From contig NC_134365.1 in NCBI RefSeq assembly GCF_035582795.1, forward strand, positions 139,961,077-140,025,076: DNA of 64,000 bases. The letters are read 5' to 3'. Of this stretch, positions 1-14,400 are shown piece by piece; the first letter of the stretch is position 1, and each line of letters begins with the position of its first letter. Position numbers and translations under genes: made by a program. This stretch comes from Mycteria americana. Lineage: Eukaryota > Chordata > Aves > Ciconiiformes > Ciconiidae. The notes below the pieces were generated by a model. It saw only the letters and a program-made list of their open reading frames with translations. It had not been told where the DNA came from and ran no database searches.

Positions 1-482
1 CCAGGAATAAGGAAACAAACATATTTTTAGTAAACAACCCTGTGCCCAAAACTGCTTGGCAACTGTAAGAAGTCACCTATTCACTTATTCTGTGAGTAGG
101 AGGGAATCTGCTGGGAGACCGACATGATGCAAGTCGTAAAACGATCAATGTCACAAACCTGAGCCGACTCTGCTGGCAGCCTTTCATATATAATATTTCC
201 AGCTGTAATTAATGAGCCATTTTCCATTGTTCTTGCTTCGGGAAGCCAGTCACTGTAACCAATATAATATGCCTGTCCTCCAGAAATGAGCTTGCATTTG
301 TTGATTTTTTTTTTTGCTTTCCCATAGATGCTTAGAGAATCGCACCTCACTTCCAGCCCTGCTGTATTTTGGTAGCGTAAGACTGAGTTTCCTCAACTCC
401 TCACAAGATCTAAAGGCAAAACTAAGATTCTACAACTGCCGCTATTAAGAATTGGCTGGAAATTTTCTACTTTTACATTATC

Positions 483-543
483 ACTTTCACAAGCTCCACC
501 ACTTTCACAAGGCTCCACCTTTTCACAAGCTCCACAAGCTCCA
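483..543. repeat. Short tandem repeat, TTTCACAAGCTCCAC-like units
   Basis: About three to four imperfect copies of CTTTCACAAGGCTCCACC-like units followed by CACAAGCTCCA. Simple local duplication; no function apparent. Confidence 0.7.
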
Positions 544-745
544 GCAACTGCTGGAGCATTCCTATTGCCAAAAGTTCAGTTTTCTCCCCACTGCTGCATT
601 GTCCAACTTCAATTCAAGCCTGTGCTGGTGATCCAGCTGTAAGAAGACCCATGACCAGGGTGCATTAGGCTGCTGGAGCTGCACTGCCGTGATGGAAAAG
701 TGGGAGGTGGCCAGAACACGCATGCCAACCGCGGGCTGGCTGAAA

Positions 746-820
746 TGAAGTGGGTTTGGTTTTTTTGTTTTGTTGTTTGGGGTTTTTGGGTTGGTGGTTT
801 TGTTTTTTGGGGGTTTTTTT
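746..820. repeat. G/T-rich low-complexity tract
   Basis: Runs of T and G such as GGGGTTTTTGGGTTGGTGG, with later GGGGG. It has four or more G runs within about 45 bp on the plus strand, so G-quadruplex formation is conceivable but unproven. Confidence 0.6.
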
Positions 821-3800
821 GCTTAGGATGAAAACAGATAGAGAATTTTCATCAATCTCTCTACTCATTAAAAAAAAATTTCACCAAAAAAGCCACCAAA
901 ATAAAACCTTAATTTCTTGGTTAGTTAAGAATTTAATTGTAGAGCATGGACTTTGGAAATGCAGAAAAGAATCAAGCACAGACTACACAGCAAAACCAAA
1001 AAAATCCACCCTCTTCCCCTAAAGATCAGAAGTAGTTTCTTAATTTAATGGTGAAGTAGCTTTGTAGGTTTTATTTTCCAGTTGTGTGTTCTCTGAGGTA
1101 CAGGAAATGTAGAAATATAAGGTGGAATGACACGAAGATGCAAAAGGCATAGGAAATTATGTAAGATGTCTACAACAAAGAGCTTCACTTGCCTTGAGAC
1201 GTCAGAGCGTGTACATTGACTTAATTTCACTTATAAATAAAACTGTCTTTCTTGCAGCTAATTTAAACTTGAGCCAATGCTTCATTTCACTTTGCATAAA
1301 GGCAAGGATGCCGAGACAATATTCCAGGCATGCAAATGTGTAAGCCCAGAGATCTCAAGACAGGAATATTGCTTAGGAATCTCCCCACAGCACCTTACGG
1401 AAAAACCACATTCGTGTAGTACTGAGCACTTTTGCAGTGGGAGGAAGGGCGCTCCCAAACCCTACCTAAAGAAAGGGCAAAGTGGGCGCTGAATAGCTGT
1501 GCTCTCTTTCTCTCCGAGTTGTAGTTTTTATTTGTTCTGAGACTTTCACTGAACAGGCCAATCAATTCCCATTTTTCAAATCAATTTTTTCTTGCCTTGA
1601 ATATCTTGTGCCGATAAACCGCTTTCAAGTACGACTTTCTGAGTTTATCTTTTTGATCCGCATTTATTATTATTGGAAAGTAGAACTCTGTAATTGCCAC
1701 TATGGCAATTTTTTTCCCACAGCATTCTGTGGAATAAAAAATTACTGGAAATTTGTTACTTCAGCAATGATGACCCTTTCTGATGCTCCTCTACATTCAG
1801 TAGTATTTCAAAAAGCAAACATTTGAAGATCAAGCCTGCCAGTGCCAGTCTGCTGGTTCTTCTGGCCAGCCTTTTGTAACTCACTCTAAGAAGGTGATGT
1901 TTATGATATTTGCATGCAACTGCAGAGTCCCAGCTGGAGCATCATTGAAGGAAGCACAGACAGTGATTCCTGCCACATTTAAATTACTGACAAAGTCGGA
2001 CCACTTCTCCTTTGCAATCTTTGAACTTGTCTTACATCAAACCAACCAAACAAACAAACCCAAAAAAACCCAGCACACAAACCTGTATTTATATCATTAT
2101 TTTAGGAACATTTCTGTGGTGGCATTCTAGATAGCTCTACCTTACTCAGCTGAGTTACTCAATATATTTGTGATACTGAGCAAGCATTATAAGCCCCGAA
2201 TATAGCACTGGATACTGAAAACAGCTTGAAAAGACTTGAGCTTAGTAACAAATACCTTTTCACTTCCAAAGGTAAAATTACTTCTCTTTCATTTATCTGA
2301 TACTTCTTAGAGACCTCATCTTTAGAGTTCAGAACCAGAAACAGCAAACTACCATAGCTCAGGACGTTTCAGCAGGGCTGGAGAAGATCTAGCAGACAAA
2401 ACAAAGAGATTGTCTGAAATTTCTAGACCGAAGAGAAATGCTTTTGTGAACCTAAGATTTCAGACACCGTCACAGCATGAAACCTTTTGAAATTTTTCTC
2501 TCAATCCCAACCATCACCCATAGAAAGGGCAAAGCCATCGCCATTTGATGGCGTTTCTGCGGTGGGATGAATTACTGTTCCTCAGCCCAGCTGACTCCAC
2601 GCTTGCTCTTTGTTCCCAGCAGGCATGAGGTAAGAAATGGTAGGTTGTGTTTCAGTGAATGAGGCTTAACAAGAGAAAGTGGAAGACCAATAATTTATGG
2701 AGCAGAAAATGGTGGTAATTAACAAGCATGATAATTATCACCATCTAGCTATTTTGACAGGACATCTGCGACTGCACTTAATCCAAAAGAGAAAAGCTAA
2801 AAGTATGCTGTAAAGCCTTCATGCTTCTGGAAGTCAACAATGAAGCTGAAGGAGGACAAGGTCACATTCTCGTCTTACATTTTCTTCTGCAAACTATTAA
2901 CGTTTCCATTCTGATAACTCTACACACTTTGCAAGAGCTTCTGGCAAGATACTCAGAAAAACAGATAATTTTTCTGAAACAAGAGGATCATGCACTTCAA
3001 TGTCAGGGTACTTATGGCTGTAACTCTAAAAACATAGACAGCTTTTATACCAAGATCAGTTAAAATAGTGATGCACTTCGACTGAAAGGCAGTGACTTCA
3101 TAAAAGAAGTCTTCATATAGAGCTTCAGAAAGCTCTATAACAACACAATCCAGTAGTAATGGTAAAATGATAGTGGCTTGAATGCATCATTTAAAAACAA
3201 CGCAGTACATCTCTGAAGAATAGAGATTAAACTCAGATTTACTATGAGTTCACTGCTCACTACCACCAACTGCTATTTTGTAAGAAGCAGCCCATATATT
3301 GAGAAAACATTTTAGAAAGCATGAAATACATTGCAAGTTCCAGTAAAATAATTGGAACCTTTTAGGGTTTGCTTAATTATGCAATACAGTTAATCCCTAA
3401 GCCAGTGATTTAAAACTTAGGTTAAATATATAAGAAAAGCCTGCCATTTCATTTGAAATAAATAAGATTTTTTTCACAGTAAGCATTTGAATTAACTTTT
3501 TTCATATTGGAAAACTCCTATATGTTATGAAATTACATTGCCCTGCCAAGTTAAGATGCTTTAATCAAATTTAAAGCAGACAGACTTGCTACAATCACCA
3601 GAGAAAAACAAAATATGAAAAACGAAGCTGCAATAAAGAGATCTTCCTTGAGTCATTTTATCAAACCGGTGATTTTGAAGTCTATTAGCATTTGTAGGCC
3701 CAAAAAGTATGTGAAATCATTCAGGCTGACAGATCTAGAGGTCCATTATCACTAGAGGTGAAACTATAATTTCAACAACAAATTACCCATTATACTGAAA

Positions 3801-4444
3801 AACTGTAGTGCCTACAGCTAGCCAGTGGTCAAACTCCTTCTATAACATATTACAGAATTAAGTTATAGAATTATAGTTATTATAGAATTAAGTACATTTC
3901 AAAACGTACAACAAAACATTTATGAGAGGTTTGCAGAAATAAGGTTCATCACGCAGCAGCTCGTGCTATGCAGAAGCAAGTACGCGCAGGTACGTACACA
4001 AAGTCTATGTTTATGACCTGCTAAAACACTGCGATTAATTGGAAGTCTTACAGCAGCCATTTTCAGAAAGCATACGAAAGGTCGACATTCATAACCTCTG
4101 CCTCAAAAATGTAGGGTGCTGGCTGATGAGAAGGTTTGTCAGGCCACATCCATCCTACCAGCCCCGCTCCTCTGTGGCTCTTCCGCACCCACATTCCGTC
4201 TCCACCGCCGGGAGGGAGGCGAGCATGGGCATGCATTCCACGCGCAACAAGGCACGGTCCACACAGCACCCAGGAAACATGGATCAAGGCAGGGGTTTTG
4301 AGGAGGAAAAAAAGTTTTTGCGCTGGAAAAGGTGGCACCTCTGGAATGTGGGAACTTTCCATCCCACCCTACAGATGTCCCATTGCTATAAGAGAACAAG
4401 AAAGAGCAACATGCAAGTGTAGAGAGGTCTGTTATCGTCACCTT

Positions 4445-5029
4445 TGTCCTGGTTTCGGCTGGGATAGAGTTAATTTTCTTTCCCGTAGCTGATATAGTGC
4501 TGTGTTTTGGATTTTAGTATGAGAATAATGTTGATAACACACTGATGTTTTGGTTGTTGCTAAGTGGTGTTTACACTGGTCAAGGACTTTTCAGCTTCCC
4601 CTGCTCTGCCGGGCACACAAGAAGCTGGGAGGGGGCACAGCCAGGACGGCTGACCCCAGCTGGCCAAAGGGCTATTCCATACCATACGTCGTCATGCCCA
4701 GTATAGAAACTGGGGGGAGTTGGCTGGGGGACAGCAGTAGCTGCTCGAGGACTGGCTGGGCATCGGTCGGCGGGTGGTGAGCGGTTGCATCGCTGCTTTT
4801 TTTTTTTCTCCCTTGAGTTTTGTTCCTCTCTCTCTTGTTGTTTTCCTTCTCATTACAATTCATTATTATTATTATTACTATTATTTTGTTCCAATTATTA
4901 AACTGTTCTTATCTCAACCCACGAGTTTTCTTACTTTTGCTCTTCCGATTCTCTCCCCCATCCCACTGGGGGGGGAGTGAGCGAGCGGCTGCGTGGTGCT
5001 CAGTTGCCAGCTGGGGCTAAGCCACAACA
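4445..5029 (+). mobile_element. Solo LTR of an avian endogenous retrovirus, plus orientation
   Basis: Begins TGTCCTGGTTT and ends GCCACAACA, with 5-bp flanks ACCTT and CCCTT (one mismatch), consistent with an old target-site duplication. It matches the reverse complement of the LTRs at 46968-47540 and 52950-53531, for example the GATAGAGTTAATTTTCTT start, the ATTAAA polyadenylation-type hexamer at 4897-4902 and the CTCCCCCATCCCACTGGG segment. It contains an (ATT)n run at about 4863-4886. No internal retroviral sequence flanks it, so it is a solo LTR left by recombination. Confidence 0.9.
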
Positions 5030-5385
5030 CCCTTCTGTTACTGTATTACCTGAGTAACTTGCTGATCTTTAACATCTCTTCTACACCATTATCTGCTCTG
5101 TAAGTCAGAGACCCACGGGTTAGATGTGTTAAGGGATTCAGGTTTTGCAGCAGTGAGCACTGCAGTATCTGCTCTCGGTGCCTGGCTGCTGAGTGCCCCT
5201 CCGCCACATGGCAAGGCACCGCCAGAGCCCAGGCACCAAGAGACCGAGTTTGCAACAGGCAGAGCCGGGAGCGGGGAGGCACCAGGGCTCACCAAGAGAC
5301 GCCACGGAGAGGCACCCATCTGACAGCCCGCCACTCGCGGGACTGCACCTGCCCGAGTCACGGTTATAGCATTAGCCCCAAGTAG
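5030..5385. other. Non-coding spacer between LTR and CR1 fragment
   Basis: Moderately GC-rich in the middle (about 5160-5350). Overlapping open frames on both strands have no recognisable similarity. Nothing else was seen. Confidence 0.5.
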
Positions 5386-5625
5386 TGCCAGGGGAGGTTT
5401 AGACTGGATATTAGGAAAAATTTCTTCGCCAAAAGAGTTGTCAAGCATTGGAACAGGCTGCCCAGGGAAGTGGTTGAGTCCCCATCCCTGGAGGTATTGA
5501 AAAGACGTGTAAATGTGGCGCTCAGGGACATGGTTTAGTGGTGGACTTGGCAGTGCTAGGTTAACGGTTGCACTCGATGATCTTAAAGGTCTTTTCCAAC
5601 ATAAAACAATTCTATGATTAGCATC
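5386..5625 (+). mobile_element. CR1 LINE 3'-end fragment
   Basis: About 240 bp matching, with substitutions, the 3' end of the CR1 at 21925-22150: the shared stretch runs from the GTTTAGACTGGATATTAGGA region through CACTCGATGATCTTAAAGGT to AATTCTATGATT. It keeps only the last coding codons and the 3' UTR. It is severely 5'-truncated, the usual state of CR1 copies in birds. Confidence 0.93.
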
Positions 5626-8056
5626 AGGTTGGGATTTCTAGCCTGGAGTCCTCTCCTGCATTGCAGCTGTACATTGTACTGGGCCCCATGTAACACAGGG
5701 AAAAGTCATTACCTGGGTGACAGGGAAGTGGGAGGTTTCCATTTTAACCAATTATTTTGTACAGACCTCACTCACTATCCCAAACCGCCCTGCCGCAGCT
5801 TTTATGGTCAGGATGTTCCTCTCCCCTCCTGTTGCAGTCGTATTCCTGGGCAAAAAGTAACTATATATTCAGTGGACTAGAGAGAAGCTGCCTAATCCTT
5901 TAACCAGTGACTGGGAAACTCCATCAGAAGTGTAGAGGCTTGGTTTCTTACTGTTGCTCCAACAGCTGTTCGTAAGTGAGCACAGAAACAAAATACTAAA
6001 TACTCGGTGAATGTAAGTACGAAAATCTGCGTATCTAAAGAATTAGCTTAGGGAGTGGGGAATAAGGATCAAAATTGGGGGTTTAAGATGCTAAATCATT
6101 CATTCCCATTTAGGGGACCTCAACCCTTTATGAATTTAGGCCAATAATGAATATGACAGGAATGGCGGACTTGAACCACAGGCTCTCCAGACTGAGCCAC
6201 CAGATTTGCCTTCCCTTCCACCAGCTGCTCCCACTGCCCTGCAGATAACGGTGATTCATACGCAAAGACTTACTCATTCTTGCAACAATATTGCTTTGAC
6301 TATTTGTCAGTTACAACAAAAGTAAGCCCTTCCTAATTAACTGCCCAACTTCATATAGCAGCTATAGGGACTGCCCGTAGCCTTAGACATTATCTTGGCA
6401 CGCCCTTACCAGTTGAGGTCTTGGTAGGATGACAACAGTCTCAGGCCATGAGCAGCTTCATTTTGCAGCCTGCTTTCTTCTGTATTCCCACCAAAATATT
6501 TTCCAAGTTTCTGACACATGCATCTGCCTTTCAAGATACATTGGTTTATTGTTTAATTTTTGAGGGATCCATGAAAATAGAAGCACATAAAATTTTCCAA
6601 GATGTCTAAAAAAAACCCACATTATTCAGTCAGTGCAGGAAGCAAATAAAAAAATAACATCTGAATCACTCCCTCAGTTTTTCCACCACTTTTTTGGATT
6701 TGTTCAGTGTCTGCAGAGACTCCAGGGTTTTGCTGAAGCCTCGTCTCTTCCTGTCCCTGCAGCCGAGCTAGGTCTGTCTTTCTCTGATAATCAAAGAAAG
6801 GGTGCTTGTAAAAAAGGCTTTTTCCTGTTATAAGTGCTGGTCCCTTTCTTCAGGCAATGTCCTTCATTAGCCAGAATTCAGTTTGGTCATCTATTTCTTG
6901 GCTAGCTGGCAGAGTATTATTTGTTTGTCCTTTACCCAAGGATAACAAACTCATACAGTTTTGTAGCCCTCTGCTAAATACAACAGCTTTTCCAACCTGC
7001 CGTAGGTGTTCCAAATCAAAACAAGGAGGTTATGTTGTAGATACGTAAGCAAAACAACACACGCAGGTGGATAGAGATACGTTTAGCCACGTACCAACCT
7101 GCCACATCACGGATGGATGCAAAGTCAACAAGTTTCACAGGCGCACTGATTTTGTTAAAGCTTTTACTAAAGGGAGAGTCTCCCGCCACTTGCAAAACAA
7201 AACGCCAGCCAGACTTTATTCTTTTAAAACACAGGCACTGACAAAACTGGGAACAACAGATTCAAAAAGTTTTGCTTTCTTTCCAACAGATTGAAAACAA
7301 AATCCTAAAGCCTCTCTGCGGTGAAACAAAACGGTTACGAATGCCTCTCCCTCAGGCACGGAGCACACAAGACCAAAGACTGCTGTTAAAAAACAATTTA
7401 AACTATTTGCCCCCGGTTACAGGATGTGAGGCGCGGTTATATAAGATTGTCCATGTCTCCTGATAAAATCGGTGTCCATGGGCTTCTGCGAATACATTTG
7501 CATTTTTAGCCTTCTCTTAATCCACAAAAGAACCTTAGGTGGATCAAAGTTGCGTCTTGTCCTTGAATGCTCCTTTTTTTCTCTAAACTCTATAGTTTAT
7601 TTGGTGTTATCTGATGTCTCCGCTTTCTTTGCAGTCTCCTGATACCATCTGTGAATCTGATGTGTAAGTTTTCTTCTGTTATTATTTTAGGTCATTTACA
7701 GAGAAGGGAGTATTAGGCTCGACACTAATCCCCAGTGAGCTCCACTTTGCTATTTTACCACTCGTAATTGTTTTGGTTTCTGATTGTTCAGCCAGTTTCG
7801 TATTAAAACCGCAATTATTGCTGTGGTTTTTTAAAGAAATTGTTTAAATTGGATTCCCTTCGTGGAATGCCTCAATTTTTTGCAGAAAGTTTTTTCCTTT
7901 ATCTACTGAAAGTACAAATTAATCAAAGAAAGGAAGCAAGTTTGTTGGGCTTCTCTTCAACCCATGTGGCCTGCAGCATACCTAGTTATATATGACTGCT
8001 TACACAACGATTACTTTTGTACTTACTGTACTGTAAAGGCAGTATACATACTGTAC

Positions 8057-8107
8057 ACTTCTATACATAGCATACTTCTGTATGTAGCATACTTCTATAC
8101 ATACTGT
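8057..8107. repeat. 17-bp tandem repeat, three copies
   Basis: Three units beginning at 8057, 8074 and 8091: ACTTCTATACATAGCAT, ACTTCTGTATGTAGCAT and ACTTCTATACATACTGT. The surrounding 8030-8110 stretch is rich in TATAC and GTATA palindromic words. Confidence 0.85.
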
Positions 8108-8412
8108 ATGGAAGTTGGGATATATAGGACTTGTCCACAGCATAACGAAACTTTACTTTTGACTCACTATAATGACAGTTGCCTACTCATGCATATTTGA
8201 AGATATGGATTTTTACTATCAGAGCAGGACCTGAAGCTCCTATTCCTTATCTCTTTTTCTTCCTCCAGGTAAGATGAAAAGAGATTAGCTCAATATTTAT
8301 ACATTTCCTTATAAATGCTTTCTTGATATAAAAGTTCAAAAAAATGAGGGGTAACTTCTTGTTCTTCTAGGAAAACAATATATTCCTTAATATTTCCAGC
8401 CAAACATTAAGC

Positions 8413-8436
8413 ATTAATTAATTAATTAATTAATTA
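8413..8436. repeat. (ATTA)n microsatellite
   Basis: Uninterrupted tetranucleotide run of about six ATTA units. Confidence 0.95.
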
Positions 8437-11400
8437 CCACATAAAGAAGTCTAATGCTGGTCACACACATCTTTCTCCTCTAGAATAACACTCTCTTAAA
8501 ATAGCACAGTTTCCACCATGAAGCAGAGAGCATAGAAAATGCTTGATATCCACATCAACTGGCCCCTTCCTTGCTGTTCGCATCATCTTGTGCCTTGTCT
8601 CGTGTCACCACGAGATGACAGTGCAGAAATTGCTCCACTCCGACTAGTCGAAGACCACTGCTTACCCCAGTATTCAGGGCTGGACAGTATACACATCTCC
8701 CTGTCCTTATAGGCAGCTGTACTTACAATTTTCAAGTTATTTATCAGAGGCAAAGGTGATGACTTTGCTTTCCACTAGCACATTTCAGCTAAAGCACAAT
8801 AAATGTTACAAGATGACTGGAAAAATACTTAACACAACCCTGCATTCAAGGAAATGGTGTTGTCAAACTAGGGGAGAGAAAAGTTTTTTAAAATATTTTG
8901 ACTGATTTGCCTCTTAGGTTTTCATGTCTGCCACTCATAGCTCCACAAGACTTGTCAAATTCGTTTTTCTAAGAGGAAGATGTGAATTTTCTTCCTGTTT
9001 TGCTCCGAGATGAAATCAAGGAAAAGGGAGGTGTCCGCAGGAGTCTTCTGTAATCTTCCCATACACTAAATATTTTTCGCTCTGCACTTAGACAGCATAA
9101 TTAAGAAGTCCTCATTTAGAGTTTGAATCTTTAATCACGGTTTTCCTAATAAAATCCTCTCTGGTTTGATGGACCTCATGTTAGTTCTCCTCGAGTGAAC
9201 CCCAGACTGATTACTTGACAGGGAGCGTTATCTAATTAATTATTTAGAGAAATAACTACCAAATTACACACAGAGATTGCGCAGCATATGGTGATTCAGT
9301 TTTAATCCTCTCCTCCAGAGTCTAAATCCCAGGTGGGGGACTACATTCTTGTTCTGAATATTAATCTAATTGCACCTGTACTATCCCAGAAAATGAACTT
9401 CTTGTCCTTATGGACCTTTCACCATTTCATCCGTACTGACAGAGAAGCCAACACCCATCCCAGTTTAGAAAGGATGTATTACTTGTCCACAAAATCCACT
9501 TGTTTACCATATTGCTGAGCAGTTCCTCAGCGTCCCTGGACGTTCTCTGCCCCACAACCCACTCCCATCGTCACCCCTGCAATGCCACCCTCAGCGCTTC
9601 TCCCGGGGCATTCACTCGCCGAGTGCTCTGCTCCTGACGAGCAAGTCTCCCTCGTTCCTCTTTCAGTGCCAATTTCTTACCATTTCCTTTCATCTACTCC
9701 CAGTACACACATGCTCTGGACAGACTTAAGGAAACAGAATTGGGGTTTTGAGATTTGTTAGCTCCGATGACTACTCACAAGTCTATTTGGAAGAGTAACC
9801 AAGCACATTAGCAGTTAAGTTCACTCCATACACTCTATAGCTTCATCTGATCTCAAATATAAGTGTCACTGCATCTTCTTTCTTGTTTGTTTGGGTTTTT
9901 TTAAACATAGCTATAGGCTAAAATGGCTTCAACATTATTTAGGCAGAAAAAACCAAAAAGAGCATTACAGAGAAAATCTAAACCTTGCTTCAAAATGCCA
10001 TGTTATGTTTTTCAGCCTAAATGTCCACACAAATGACAAAAGTAGTGTCAAACAGACTAGAATTTGTGTGGCCTCAAATTTAAGGACAGAAATAAAATAT
10101 TTAGAAAAATGTATATTCAGAAACAACTCCTTTCATGATGCCCTGCAGCCGTCTTCGTCAGAGCTTCACGCGTGGCCTGAGAACCAACCTACTGTTGATT
10201 CTAAGCAAAGCCACACAAAACCCTGTGCTGCATCCAGCCTCTTAAATCCACGTGGTGGCCCACAGCTCAGCTGTCCTCAAACCCTTTCATAGCACCGTAA
10301 GGACCACACTCCCACCTCACGCACCAGCTATTCTCCCAGATCCAAACACGGCCTCACAATAAGTCACCGCTGCTAGCCACCACCCCGTAGGCACTTCCCT
10401 CCCTCCAAGCCAGGCAGAGATGGGCACGGGCAGCCTCACAGCCAGGCAGTCTGTGTGCTGCTACCCAACCCCAAGGTGTCACTGACTACTTAAATCCCCA
10501 TACGTGGCTTCAATTCACATAGTACAAAAAGCATGGCTCTTTTCTCACTGATGCAATAGGCTAGGTGAGAAGAGTGGCAAAACCAAATCCAGGTTGCATC
10601 GTCTACTGTTTTTGTGTCATAGGCTCCTGAATAGAAAAGCAATGATTGATGTGAGCATTTAAAAATCATGATTGGTACAGCATTGGAGAAGAACACAGTC
10701 CTACAGTGAGACGGATGTTTGAGCTGGTGTTTATTTCTCCCTATGCGGCATTAGCTTTCTCAGTGCTTTAGCAAGAACTGCTGTAGGGTGTACTGCATAG
10801 GATCTCTGCCCCGGGATCTGCGAAAGCACAGGTTTCACTGAGTGGCTGCACTTGCCAGCATGACACCAGCAACCACGGTCTAAATGTTGCAGGAGAGGCA
10901 GGCAAAACCATAGCGCTGATCCTACCTACTCCGTGCTTTTGTTTGCCTGCTTTCAAGTGCGCATTGTGTACGCAGTAACCAGTTATTTGCCAGCTCTCTC
11001 CCTCCATGGTTAACAGTTACTCTTCACATGTTCTGTGCATTTATTTTTTTTTCCAAGCTTGTATCTTTCCTCTTGTGTCACGGGTTTCTGAATGCTCTTG
11101 TAATAGTAACTAGGTAGAATAACAGCTAACCTCTGCTGGGCTTGGAGTGGGAGTGATTTATATTTACAAAAATCCCCTAAATAAAGGAGAGCAAAACCAT
11201 TAAGCAAAAGCTCTAGAATGCCGCAAATCAGTTTGAATTTATACAGGTAGCACAGGGAGGGATCATCTCACCTAAATATGCACGTGCATCTGTGTCAAGC
11301 TCTTGACTCTAGCTTCTCCCCCTAAGCAGCAATGGCGTTGTTGCGGCTCAATAGCCTGTGTTACACACCTGCTTCAGGGCAGGATCAGTCACACCCTGGA

Positions 11401-14400
11401 AGTATTTCTTCTGTCCAAGCACTATAGAGGAAGTTCAGATGTGGAGATCTCAGCTGTCATCCTCTATATTTGTTGGGCTGAATCCTATCCTACCTGCTTG
11501 AGCAGCAATAGAAAGAACAAGTTTGGGGATTTTTTTGTTCTTCACCAGAAGAAACCAAAAGCTTAGGTTTGTAGTGGGACTTTGAACCACTCAGAAAGCC
11601 CACAACCTGGGCCCAGTATTCCTCGGATAAATTACTTCAGTATGTCCTAGCAGGCTGGTGGCAAGGCTGTCCTCTTTTGTTGAAGCTACAAGGCACGCAA
11701 AAAAGGAATCCAAGAGCTGTATGGGGAAATCGGAACAAGCAAGTGGAAATATTACTCTCCAGCTCAACGAGGAAGAAAATTCTTCCCTCCAGGTCTGTGG
11801 CTCTCACTGCCCTGCCTGCGCAGTGAGACAGTGTTACGAGCTATGTAGAAGGTGGCCTCATGCAGCAAGCTCTGTAGAGTGCATGGCAAAACCTCTCAGG
11901 TTGAGTAGTTATCAAACCCAGACCTCCCGCTTCCTAATCAACATTTAAAGTAGTGTATCAAAGGGACTTGCCACTGCACTTCCAGTCTGCTCCTCCTCCC
12001 AACTTTTGTTACAGTGGCTACTCTTGCTGTAAGGTGGGTTGCACTGCCATTGGCGAGATGCATGCATCCTCCAGCAGACGCAAGTGCAAAGATTGATGCT
12101 CAATCTGTACATCCCAAATGGCCTTGCAAACCTGACACGGGTGCTAAAAGCTCAGTTCAGCTTTTTAATATTTAAATAACTTCACTGGTAAAACTTAGGC
12201 AACTACAGCCATACAGATTGCCGTACTAGATTTGGAAAGAGAAAGGATTTGTGGGCTGCTCCCTTTGGTTTACACAGATCTGACCTCAGTCCAGATTTTT
12301 CTTTGGACATCTACTGTCTTTGACAGAGCTGGGCCTAAGGCAACAGTGACAACTTGTTGTCTCTCTCGTCATAACCAGAGAGAGACAAATAATTCAACAA
12401 GTGGGCCTAACAACATAAACAACATATTAGTCTTGCACATAAAGTGTAGAGACAGTGGAGTTCTCGTCTTGCTTCCTGTTTTCTTCCGATGCATGATTTC
12501 ATCAACTTCATCATCATGCACAGGGTAATTCTGTTACTATGGTAAACAATTTATCTCTCTCACTTTATTAATAGCCATTCTAAACAAGTTAAAAAAAAAA
12601 AAACAACAAAATTGAATCTAGAGATTTAGATTTATGCCTTTGGCAAAGGCAGGCTGGTTTGTAGATTAGCAGATATAACCGCCCTACCCGGAAAACCTTG
12701 CTATCCGAGGCTTGTGTTATGTTCGCACAGATGTTCATAAATAAATTCCGTCTCTGATTATTTTCAGATTAATGGCATCCTGCTCTATTAGAGCATTGCC
12801 AAATCATCATTTTATTGCCAGTCTTGCAAGGTTTTGTGCTTTTTTTTTTTCCTAAAGCTCCAACTCTAAAAGACATGTGATTAGCCAGAAAACTCTGTTT
12901 TCCTTTCCAAAGTCTCGAGCAAGCCTTGTCGTAAGCTTGACTCATGTTACCCTAGGGGCCCAAAGAACAGGAGTTAATCTTCACATTTTCTTAATAATTC
13001 TCAAGACTTTTAAGGGTCTGACTCATGATTTCTAATGCCTACAGTTGGCAATACTGCATATACATTACATGTGTCATATCATCCATCTGCCAGTAAGCAA
13101 AATCTTTATGAAATGTCCAATTAGTTACTACTCATACTGTTTCTAATAGATTCTTTTTTTTTAAATGCAAAAATCCCTGATGCCAAAGAAGTTATATCAC
13201 TGCAGTAGTCACTCACAGCAACAGAAAATAAATTCCTCATTAATCTGATTAAAAACAATTAGTAAAATCTACCTCCTACTCAGTCATGCATGTGAAACCT
13301 AAACAGAACTACTTTACATTTCTTAACTCAGCAGCCTACAAAACAGAAGGTTGTAAAGTTATGAAAACTCTTACTAAATATCAACTATGGAAGCATTCGC
13401 TGTACTGCTGTCATTAAAATACAAGTGGAAGAGGCAACTTGTGAAGGTTTATTCCATCTGAGGACTCTCTCATGGCATGTTTACCAGTGCCCCCAGCCCA
13501 CCAGTGGAACATCATGAGCACCTTCTGCGCCGGCTGAAGGGACTTGGCGAAGAGCTGCAGGTTACGTCCATCATCCCACTGAGACCGACACCTTCGCCAG
13601 GTCAGCCACGTGGCAGCAGATTTGTCGTATACTGTATTTCTAAGAAGCTTCTGCATAAAGAAGGGCAGAATAATGTCTCTTTGCTTATAACATGGGATGC
13701 TAGCATTTCATATGTTTAAATTAAAATTGATAGCAAAATACAATGTTTGATTACTCATGTTGACATTTAGTCAATTTTACACTTTAGAGAAAGGCCCTCA
13801 TTTACAATACTTGGCATCAAGTAACCAAGACAAATCAGAGCGCGTCATTTAAAATATAAAACATAGAAATAAATACAGTAGAACTAATTTCTTATAGAAA
13901 TTTCTTATAGAACTAAATATTTAAGTTCTCTGATAACTTGACTAGATATTCGCACCATTCTATTCACCTGACTCCTTCACTTGGCTCTACTTTCGAGCTA
14001 CAAATAAAATCCTAATTATATTTAATGCATATTTGATGATTAATACCTCAAAATGAATCAGAAACATCTAAACACTTAAGAAAACTATGTGCAACTTGCT
14101 TAGTCTGAGTCAGAACCATTCTCCTCCTCTCCACAAATCTCATAAGCATGTTTTTGTAATTTTCTAGACTACTAGAAAAACATAAGCAAGGAAAGAAGAA
14201 AGGGAGTAAAGTAAGAAAGTGCTTGGGAGATATCTTTGTTTCAAGGACTTTAGAGATTAATAACTTAATTATTAGATTGGTAATTATTAATAGCTTATAA
14301 TTAAAGACTAGAAGAAGTTTAATAAATTGAACATCTACTCAACATTCACAGATATTAGAGGCACAACCAGTACGCTACCGCTGTGATGGAAATGTCTGCT

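Larger units (their letters stand above)
1..4444. other. Non-coding DNA downstream of MSL3, left edge
   Basis: AT-rich DNA with only short open frames and no protein similarity that I recognise. It holds a small tandem repeat (about 483-543, TTTCACAAGCTCCAC-like units) and a G/T-rich tract (about 746-820). Nothing here resembled FRMPD4 exons, which would be expected on this side in mammalian order. Confidence 0.6.

Noticed and set aside
4039..4492. Cluster of overlapping open frames of about 100-127 codons
   Set aside because: Four frames on both strands are open at once in a locally GC-richer patch, partly running into the LTR. No similarity recognised.
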